From contig CAZQUR010000002.1 in assembly GCA_964596535.1 (NCBI GenBank), positions 19,476-83,475 on the forward strand: 64,000 nt of DNA. Reading direction: 5' to 3'. The position numbers were made by a program, and so were the translations under genes. Of the stretch, positions 58,382 through 64,000 are shown one piece after another. The notes under the pieces were generated by a model. The model searched no databases. It was not told where the DNA came from and saw only the letters and a program-made list of their open reading frames with translations. Position 1 is the first letter of the stretch, and the number at the start of each line of letters is the position of its first letter. Origin of the DNA: GCA-002779465 sp964596535. GTDB lineage: Bacteria > Desulfobacterota > Desulfobacteria > Desulfobacterales > UBA2156.

Positions 58382-58428
58382 AAACTCACCGAAACAAAGC
58401 AATGCGCATCAGAAAATGTTGACCGGAA

Positions 58429-58473
58429 CGCTTCCCGCAAGCCCCGCCTTTTCAGGCGGGGTCGAGGGAAGCG
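58429..58473. repeat. REP-like nested palindrome, first element
   Basis: The outer arms CGCTTCCC (58429-58436) and GGGAAGCG (58466-58473) enclose an inner stem CCCCGCCT/AGGCGGGG (58442-58461). The element is similar to the hairpin at 29498-29516 and its flank. It lies in the 178-base gap between ccsA and sirC. Confidence 0.68.
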
Positions 58474-58501
58474 ATCTTAAAATAGACACTTTCCTTACCG
58501 G

Positions 58502-58531
58502 GGAGCCCCGCTTTTCAGAGCGGGGGGCTCC
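58502..58531. repeat. REP-like palindrome, second element
   Basis: GGAGCCCCGCT and AGCGGGG-GG-CTCC pair with a small bulge around the loop TTTCAG, the same loop sequence as the neighbouring element 28 bases away. The two form a paired arrangement like that of bacterial interspersed mosaic elements. Confidence 0.6.
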
Positions 58532-58559
58532 ACAATCAGGGGATGCACCCATTGCCGGC

Positions 58560-59225
58560 TCAGGACTTTTCTCCGGGCAGCGCATCGATTTCGTATTCCT
58601 TCCCAAATATTTTCCGTAAAAGGGCATTGATTCGACCGATATCCTTTTCCTTTATCCACCGCAGGAGATCGCTTCGGATCAGCGCCTCGAAGAGGGGCTT
58701 GTGGGCTTCCGGCGCGTGGGCGGTTTGCAGCAGCTTCCGCCGGACCTGTCCCATGAGGCGTAAAAAGTCCGCATACTCCGGGCCGAATTCTTTTTCAAGC
58801 GCCTGTCGAAGCGTCTTTGCAAAGGCCGGACTCGTTCCGGATGTGGACACGGCGATGATGAGATCTCCCCGATTGACGATGGACGGGAGGATAAAATTGC
58901 AGGCCTCGGGCCTGTCGGCGATGTTGCACAGCATATTTCGGCCCAGGGCTTCCCGGCTGACGCTCCGGTTGAGCCGGGGATCGTCCGTGGCGCCGATGAC
59001 CAGAAACATGCCGTCCAGGTCTTTGGGCCGAAATGTTCGCCGGTGAAGCGTGACGGCGCCGGCCCGGACCCACTGAAAAAGCGCGGGGGCGACGTCAAGA
59101 CTCACCACGGTGACACGGGCCCCGCATTCCAGAAGGGTTTTTACCTTCCGGGTTCCCACCTCGCCGCCGCCCACCACCAGGCACGCTTTGTCTTTCACGT
59201 CCAGATATACAGGATAATACTTCAT
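58560..59225 (-). CDS. sirC: Precorrin-2 dehydrogenase/sirohydrochlorin ferrochelatase-like protein
   Basis: This 221-aa NAD-binding protein of the CysG(N)/Met8p type oxidises precorrin-2 to sirohydrochlorin, a step towards sirohaem, which dissimilatory sulfite reductase requires. It opens with YYPVYLDVKDKACLVVGGGEVGTRKVKTLLECGARVTVVS (NAD motif VVGGGEVG at about 17-24) and has LVIGATDDPRLNRSVSREA and FILPSIVNRGDLIIAVSTSGTSPAFAKTLRQALE. It lacks the methylase part of full CysG. Its start overlaps the MBL gene stop by 4 bases. Confidence 0.9.
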   Translation of the reverse strand: MKYYPVYLDVKDKACLVVGGGEVGTRKVKTLLECGARVTVVSLDVAPALFQWVRAGAVTLHRRTFRPKDLDGMFLVIGATDDPRLNRSVSREALGRNMLCNIADRPEACNFILPSIVNRGDLIIAVSTSGTSPAFAKTLRQALEKEFGPEYADFLRLMGQVRRKLLQTAHAPEAHKPLFEALIRSDLLRWIKEKDIGRINALLRKIFGKEYEIDALPGEKS

Positions 59226-59894
59226 TTTGTCGACGGGAACGTCATACGGGTTTCATCTGTTTTCGGGTTTCCGACGCTCAGTTCGACGGTCATGAGGTCG
59301 TGGGCGATCTTCATGGGGCCGGCATAGGTTTTCCGGCATTCTTTTTCAATATCGATCAAGTCGCATTCGGGGTAGAGATGGGTCAGCACCAACAGGGAAA
59401 CCCCGGCTTTTCGGGCGACTTCCCCGGCCAGGGAAGGGGTGAGGTGGCCATTGACTTTCAGATCGTCCGGCAGGGCCGACTCACAGATAAAAAGATCGGC
59501 GCCCCTGGCCAGTTCCACCAGATTTTCCGTATAATCCGTATCCCCCGAATACACCATTGCCACACCCGATGGTGTTTCGATCCTGAATCCCACGCTTTCC
59601 GGATTATGGGCCATGGGCATGGAAGAGACCGCAACCCCGTCCAATTGCCGGGTATCCGGCCCTGTGTCGTCCATTTCGATCAGNNNNNNNNNNNNNNNNN
59701 NNNNNNNNNNNNNNNNNNNNNNNNNNNNNNNNNNNNNNNNNNNNNNNNNNNNNNNNNNNNNNNNNNNNNNNNNNNNNNNNNNNGGTTTCCGATCCCGCGC
59801 GCGCCAATACGGCGCAGGCGCTGCGCTTCAAGGAAGGGACACAGGTGCCGGAACCCAGAACGGTGACATGGATATCCGGATGGGAAAAAGCCAT
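59222..59894 (-). CDS. MBL-fold metallo-hydrolase interrupted by an assembly gap
   Basis: The N-terminal part (from ATG 59894) reads DIHVTVLGSGTCVPSLKRSACAVL, the opening of RNase Z-like/arylsulfatase-like MBL proteins. The C-terminal part contains PESVGFRIETPSGVAMVYSGDTDYTENLVELARGADLFICE and VLTHLYPECD. A gap of exactly 100 N at 59684-59783 removes the middle with the expected HxHxDH motif. The two ends are in different frames across the N run, which is meaningless because the gap length is nominal. It is one gene, not a frameshift, as far as can be told. Confidence 0.78.
59684..59783. other. Assembly gap (100 N)
   Basis: A run of exactly 100 N marks a scaffold join of nominal length inside the MBL-fold gene. 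Sequence continuity on both sides supports the join, since both flanks encode parts of the same protein type. Confidence 0.98.
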
Positions 59895-59898
59895 AGCG

Positions 59899-60879
59899 TT
59901 ATTTCCTCACACGGGTCTTTTTCATGATCCAGGAAAGGACCCGTTTGTCGTTTTTCAGATCAAGCCCCCCTTTGATCTCCGAAATCGGTATCTCCGCCCG
60001 GGCCATGCTTTTGTGCCCCCCCGCACTCCCCATCTGTCCGAAGCTTTGCTTGGCCATGTTCCCGGCGTCTTTCCGGACCCCGTCGTTCCTGAAAATGAGG
60101 ATGAGCTTGTCCTGCCAGAGTCCGGAGACGATGCTCCACGTGATGGTGTCGATCCCCATGAAAAAATCGGCGATGAGCACGCAGACATCCGGGTTGACCA
60201 CCGGTCCCAAATGGACGAAGACTTTGCCTTTTCTCAAGCGCCGGCTGTCGAGGGCGAGCTTGAAGTATTTCAGGTATTCCAACTTCATGTAGACCCGATC
60301 GATTTTTTGGGCAAGGTGGATGTTGGTGAACCTGAAAAGATACTGGAAGGCCCGGAGATCTTCGGGAAGCGTTTTTCTTTCGAAATTGCTCGTGTCCACT
60401 TTGATGGCGTGAAACAAGGCGGTGGCCAGCTTGATGCTCGGTGTGATCTTCGCGGCTCTCAAATACTCCGTCAGGATGCTGGCGGTGGCGCCGTATTGGG
60501 GGCGGATGTCCAGGAAAGGGGCGCGCACCCCCGTGTCCGGGTGGTGGTCGATGATGACGTGGGGTTGAATCCGGGAAAAGAGTTCGTGGTGGTCCGGCTG
60601 GGAATCCACAAGGACAACACGGGTAAAGGTTTCCGGGTCGATCTGTTCCATATGGACCAGGGGGATTTTCAGAAGGCGGACCATGGCCTGATTATCCGGG
60701 CGCTCAATGACGTTGACATTGGAAAGGGTTACCCCCGCCGCCCGGCGCCACAGGAGCCGCTTTACGGCCAGGGCAGAGGCGATGGCGTCCGGATCCGCGG
60801 AAATGGCGACCAGGACCTGGTCAGTGGGTGAAAATTGCTGATAAAAGCGCGTGAGTCTTTCTTTGGCGGATAAAGCCAT
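59899..60879 (-). CDS. DHH-family phosphoesterase
   Basis: This 326-aa protein of the DHH superfamily has the motifs VAISADPDAIASALAVKRLL near residues 24-43, VVLVDSQPDHHEL, the namesake HVIIDHHPDTG around 107-117, and the DHHA1 motif GSAGGHKSMARAEI near the C-terminus. It is distinct from the NrnA-like protein at 44651, being more like archaeal and delta-proteobacterial DHH exonuclease-type proteins. Its substrate may be oligoribonucleotides or a cyclic-dinucleotide product. It is followed by the MBL hydrolase 4 bases later and probably starts the haem gene cluster. Confidence 0.85.
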   Translation of the reverse strand: MALSAKERLTRFYQQFSPTDQVLVAISADPDAIASALAVKRLLWRRAAGVTLSNVNVIERPDNQAMVRLLKIPLVHMEQIDPETFTRVVLVDSQPDHHELFSRIQPHVIIDHHPDTGVRAPFLDIRPQYGATASILTEYLRAAKITPSIKLATALFHAIKVDTSNFERKTLPEDLRAFQYLFRFTNIHLAQKIDRVYMKLEYLKYFKLALDSRRLRKGKVFVHLGPVVNPDVCVLIADFFMGIDTITWSIVSGLWQDKLILIFRNDGVRKDAGNMAKQSFGQMGSAGGHKSMARAEIPISEIKGGLDLKNDKRVLSWIMKKTRVRK

Positions 60880-61045
60880 GTACGGAGCATCCCATCCATA
60901 TCGCCGGCGTCATTGAGGTGCGTAAGGCCGACAGCGTAACATCATCTCTTGCCAAAAACAACTCCGGCAAGATCGTAAAAGGACGTCTGTGCGCCCCGTT
61001 CAAACCTTTCGAAAAAAGCGAGGCAACGGGTTGAGCGTTAACATC

Positions 61046-63208
61046 TCAAGGCGATGGCATTTTTTCCGGAGCCTTGAGAATGATCCGGGCATCTACAATG
61101 CTTACCCCCTGCCCCTGTTCGTGCACCAGGACGGGATTGAGGTCCATCTCTTCGATTTCCGGATAGGATTCGATGATTTCGGACACGGTGAGCAAAAGCT
61201 TCCGCAGTGCCTCTTTGTCCAGGGGCGGCGACCCTCTGAACCCGTCCAGCAGCGGGGAGGATTTCAGCTCGTCGATCATGAGTTTGGCCCCCCTCGGCGA
61301 AATGGGAAGGACCCGGAAGGCGACGTCTTTGAGGATTTCCACCATGACACCCCCCAATCCGAAGAGAATGATGGGGCCGAACTGATCGTCGATCTTGGTG
61401 CCGACGATGACTTCGAGTCCGGGTTTTGCCATGGGGCTGACCAGGATCCCCCGGATGTCGGCGTCCGGGTCGTAGGCGCGGACATTGGTGAGGATTTCGG
61501 CAAAGGTGTTTCGAATCTCTTCTTCCGTTTCCAAATTGATGCGGACGCCGCCGGCGTCGCTTTTATGAAGTACATCCGGAGAGACGATCTTCAAGGCGAC
61601 TTTTCCGTTGATTTTTTGTGCGATCGTCACGGCGTCGTCGGCGGTTTTGGCCAGGGTGTCGTCGGGGACGGGGGCCCCGTGCAGCCGTAAAACTTGCTTG
61701 GCGTTATGCTCCAAAAGGATACGCCGGTCCTCCTTCAGCGCCCCGTCGATGATTTTCCTCGCCGTTTTTTTGGCCTTTTGCCCCCAGTTGAAGGCAAAGC
61801 TCACCCGATGGGGATGCGACTTCACGTACCCGCCGTATTGGGCCAGCACCGCGATGCACTTGCACGCCACATCCAGGGAGTCGTAGACCGGAACACCGTA
61901 GTATCGCAACAGATCCAAAGCATGGGGCTTCATGGAACTGAAGAGGCTGTGGACCACGATGGGCTTCCTGTACCGGCTTACCATTTTGCCCATCTGGTGG
62001 GCGGCGTCCTCTTCGATGAGCGACAGGCTCTCCGCAAACCGGATGCCGTATCCGCCGAAGAGGCCGACGATCAGTAATCCCCCGATGTTTTTGTCGTTCA
62101 AGATGATCCGGGCGCATTGGGCAAAGACTTCCGGATCGGCGTCCGTACCCCCTGCCACGTCCACGGGGTTGGGGACCGACGCCGCGGCCGGAAGAATGGC
62201 CTTGAGTTTTTTCCGGGTCTTTTCCTCAAGGGGCGGAATCCGAACCCCCAGATCCGTCAGAAGGTCCGAGACAATGGTGGCGTGCCCGCCTCCGTCGGCC
62301 AAAATCGCCACGCTGTTGGTCTTGATGGCGGGGAGGCTGGAGAGGGTTTCGGCCGCTGGAAAGAGTTCATCCGGATTTTCAATGACAACAACGCCCGCCC
62401 TTTCGAAAGCCCCCTTGGCCACTTCCGACATGCCGGCCAGCGCACCGGTGTGGGATCCGGCGGAGCGTTTTCCGGTGGCCGAGCGTCCGCCCTTCAGCAG
62501 GATAATCGGTTTCACGGGGGTGGTTTTATACGCCTCCTGAAGAAACGCCCGGCCCTGCCGCATGCCCTCCACATACATGAGGATGGCCCGGGTGTTCGGA
62601 TCGTTTCGGAAAAATTCGAGATACTCATGGAACTTCAGATCGGTTTCGTTCCCCACGCCCACGTAATAGGAAAAGCCTTTACGGCTTTTTAACTTGGCTT
62701 CGGTAATGAGGGTCAGGGCCATGTTGCCGCTCTGGGTCAACAGGGCGATGTCGCCTTTGGGGGCGTCCCGGAGTCCCACCAGGTTCAGGTTTTCATGAAG
62801 ATTCATGATCCCGGAGGTGTTGGGACCGATGAACCGGATGCCGCATTTTCGGGCGGCGTCTCTGGCCGCTTCTTCCCGGCTTTTCCCCTCGGCGCCTGTT
62901 TCCCCGAACCCTCCGGCGATGATGACGGCGCCCCGGACGCCCTTTTTCCCGCAATCCTCGAGCACGGAGGGGACCGTCTGGGCCGGAGTGGTGATCAGCG
63001 TCAATTCCACATCCTCTTCGATGGCCGACACCTTGGGGTAACATCGGAATCCCAGGATCGCCTCTTCCTTTGGATTCACCGGAAAGATTTTTCCGGAATA
63101 TCCTTCCGCCAGGAGGGTGCGGATGGCCTGAAATCCCCGCTTGGTTTCCACTTTTGAGGCGCCCACCACCGCCACGGACTTTGCCTTGAGTATCGCATCC
63201 AGGGACAT
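61046..63208 (-). CDS. ADP-forming acetate/acyl-CoA synthetase, fused subunits
   Basis: This 720-aa protein combines the alpha and beta parts of nucleoside-diphosphate-forming acyl-CoA synthetases, which convert acyl-CoA plus ADP and phosphate to the acid plus ATP (or the reverse). Order: CoA-binding domain (VAVVGASKVETKRGFQAIRTL near residues 13-33), two ligase-CoA domains with the phosphohistidine loop SAGSHTGALAG near 250-260, then an ATP-grasp domain with PDVLHKSDAGGV and LFGLGGVMVEILKD. It starts at ATG 63208 after cggagga. The acyl substrate is unknown. It follows an enoyl-CoA hydratase by 12 bases. Confidence 0.92.
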   Translation of the reverse strand: MSLDAILKAKSVAVVGASKVETKRGFQAIRTLLAEGYSGKIFPVNPKEEAILGFRCYPKVSAIEEDVELTLITTPAQTVPSVLEDCGKKGVRGAVIIAGGFGETGAEGKSREEAARDAARKCGIRFIGPNTSGIMNLHENLNLVGLRDAPKGDIALLTQSGNMALTLITEAKLKSRKGFSYYVGVGNETDLKFHEYLEFFRNDPNTRAILMYVEGMRQGRAFLQEAYKTTPVKPIILLKGGRSATGKRSAGSHTGALAGMSEVAKGAFERAGVVVIENPDELFPAAETLSSLPAIKTNSVAILADGGGHATIVSDLLTDLGVRIPPLEEKTRKKLKAILPAAASVPNPVDVAGGTDADPEVFAQCARIILNDKNIGGLLIVGLFGGYGIRFAESLSLIEEDAAHQMGKMVSRYRKPIVVHSLFSSMKPHALDLLRYYGVPVYDSLDVACKCIAVLAQYGGYVKSHPHRVSFAFNWGQKAKKTARKIIDGALKEDRRILLEHNAKQVLRLHGAPVPDDTLAKTADDAVTIAQKINGKVALKIVSPDVLHKSDAGGVRINLETEEEIRNTFAEILTNVRAYDPDADIRGILVSPMAKPGLEVIVGTKIDDQFGPIILFGLGGVMVEILKDVAFRVLPISPRGAKLMIDELKSSPLLDGFRGSPPLDKEALRKLLLTVSEIIESYPEIEEMDLNPVLVHEQGQGVSIVDARIILKAPEKMPSP

Positions 63209-63220
63209 GGTTTCCTCCGG

Positions 63221-63985
63221 TTATTTTTTTCGTTCTTCAAAGGCGGTTAAAGATTCCTGCCGTTCCTTGGTGGATACGCATGCCAGGCACGCCTCGATCT
63301 CATAGTCCATGAGGGCTTCCAGGCTGGCTTCCCCACGGGCCATGAAAAGGCCCCGCTTGATCAGCTTAATGGAAAAGGCGCTGTTGGCTGCGATCTTTCG
63401 GGCCATGGCCACGGCTTCTTCCATGAGGTTTTCCAGAGGCACCGCCTTGTTCACCAGTCCGATCCGTTCGGCTTCTTTTCCGTCGATGGATTCTCCGGTA
63501 AAAAGGAGCTCCCTGGCCTTCCCCGGACCGATGAGGTCTTGAACCAGCCTCATGGCCCCGCCGGTGACCGACGAGGTGACCTTGGCTTCCGGGGATCCGA
63601 TCTGGGCGTCTTCGGCGGCGATGCGGATGTCGCAGGCCAGGGCCAGTTCGTAGCCCGATCCCAGGGCGTAGCCGTTGACGGCGGCGATGGTGGGTTTTTC
63701 AAACCGAAGGATTTTTCGGGATGCTTCCTGGAGTGCCTCCAGGTAATCCCGGTAATCCTCGATGCTCCGGGTTTTGGATTCTTTCAGGTCCGCTCCGGTG
63801 GAAAAGGCCCGGCCTTCTCCGGTGATGATCAAGGTCTTGATTTCGGTGTCCTTTTTTACATCTTCCAGTGCTTCCTGAAAATCGAGCCAGAGTTGCTTGT
63901 TCATGGCATTGAGCACCCGGGGCCGGTTGAGGCGAATGATTGCAACGCCTCCGGATTTATCGTAAAGGATACATTCGAATTTCAT
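63221..63985 (-). CDS. Enoyl-CoA hydratase/isomerase family protein
   Basis: This 254-aa crotonase-fold enzyme has the oxyanion-hole segments EGRAFSTGADL near residues 57-67 and AVNGYALGSGYELALACD around 103-120. Both catalytic glutamates of true hydratases appear to be kept (in GYELALACD and SPEAKV), although the usual PGAGG is SVTGG here. ATG 63985 has an excellent ribosome-binding site (aaggaggaag) at the right edge. It is paired with an ADP-forming acyl-CoA synthetase, suggesting an organic-acid oxidation route. Further genes of the operon probably lie outside the window. Confidence 0.9.
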   Translation of the reverse strand: MKFECILYDKSGGVAIIRLNRPRVLNAMNKQLWLDFQEALEDVKKDTEIKTLIITGEGRAFSTGADLKESKTRSIEDYRDYLEALQEASRKILRFEKPTIAAVNGYALGSGYELALACDIRIAAEDAQIGSPEAKVTSSVTGGAMRLVQDLIGPGKARELLFTGESIDGKEAERIGLVNKAVPLENLMEEAVAMARKIAANSAFSIKLIKRGLFMARGEASLEALMDYEIEACLACVSTKERQESLTAFEERKK

Positions 63986-64000
63986 GATTTCTTCCTCCTT

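Noticed and set aside
59604..59894. Apparent frameshift in the MBL-fold gene
   Set aside because: The change of frame falls across an N run of nominal length, so it carries no information.
1..64000. CRISPR array, prophage, integrase or attachment sites
   Set aside because: No regularly spaced repeats, phage structural genes, integrase, transposase or tRNA-end duplication could be seen; the only tRNA is followed by unrelated sequence.

Overview
The window reads as a chromosomal stretch of a GC-rich, anaerobic, sulfate-reducing bacterium of the Desulfobacterota (former Deltaproteobacteria). The main reason is a complete core for the first two steps of dissimilatory sulfate reduction: sat, aprBA and qmoABC. 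The tRNA/translation operons, the TRAP and ABC uptake systems, the ADP-forming acyl-CoA synthetase and the enoyl-CoA hydratase also fit that lineage. A run of exactly 100 N (59684-59783) shows that this is a scaffolded draft assembly. Genus-level placement is not possible from sequence reading alone.

Layout. 1-1084: end of a deoxyhypusine-synthase-like gene overlapping an agmatinase-family gene (polyamine metabolism). 1289-6976: a complete five-gene peptide/nickel-type ABC importer (dppABCDF-like). 7039-13110 on the minus strand: a GntR/FCD regulator, a TRAP transporter (dctPQM) and 5-oxoprolinase subunits pxpABC, opposed across a palindrome-rich intergenic region by a minimal biotin carrier protein and biotin carboxylase (13405-15016). 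15095-17433: a DUF169 protein converging on a B12-binding radical SAM enzyme. 17690-26552: sat on the plus strand facing aprBA-qmoABC on the minus strand, with a shared terminator between sat and qmoC and a second terminator between aprA and qmoA. 27093-30134: three YkgJ-like cysteine-cluster proteins and an atypical short-chain dehydrogenase. 30144-32486: dGTPase, a stand-alone HsdR-N domain protein, and tadA.

32648-37861 is the infC-rpmI-rplT-pheS-pheT-merR translation block, with infC apparently starting at AUC. After an outer-membrane-like protein and a tRNA-Gly(CCC) comes a second translation/RNA block, 39288-51609: rimP-nusA-infB-ylxP-rbfA-nrnA-truB-rpsO-pnp-M16 peptidase-dut-MBL hydrolase. 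The minus-strand group 51635-54651 holds a radical SAM gene, rnc, a PHP phosphoesterase and a DksA-like regulator. 55246-60879 (minus) holds fabD, hemA, ccsA, a sirohaem/precorrin-2 dehydrogenase, an MBL hydrolase interrupted by the assembly gap, and a DHH phosphoesterase. The window ends with an ADP-forming acyl-CoA synthetase and an enoyl-CoA hydratase.

How the parts work together. Sat activates sulfate to APS, AprBA reduces APS to sulfite, and QmoABC passes menaquinol electrons to AprBA. HemA, SirC and CcsA make haem, sirohaem and mature c-type cytochromes that such respiration needs. The TRAP-pxpABC-accBC locus looks like one uptake-and-catabolism unit for a carboxylated small molecule, possibly 5-oxoproline, under a FadR-like repressor with a large palindromic operator. 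This locus is the best candidate for an incompletely described system. I see no CRISPR array, prophage, transposase or rRNA in the window.
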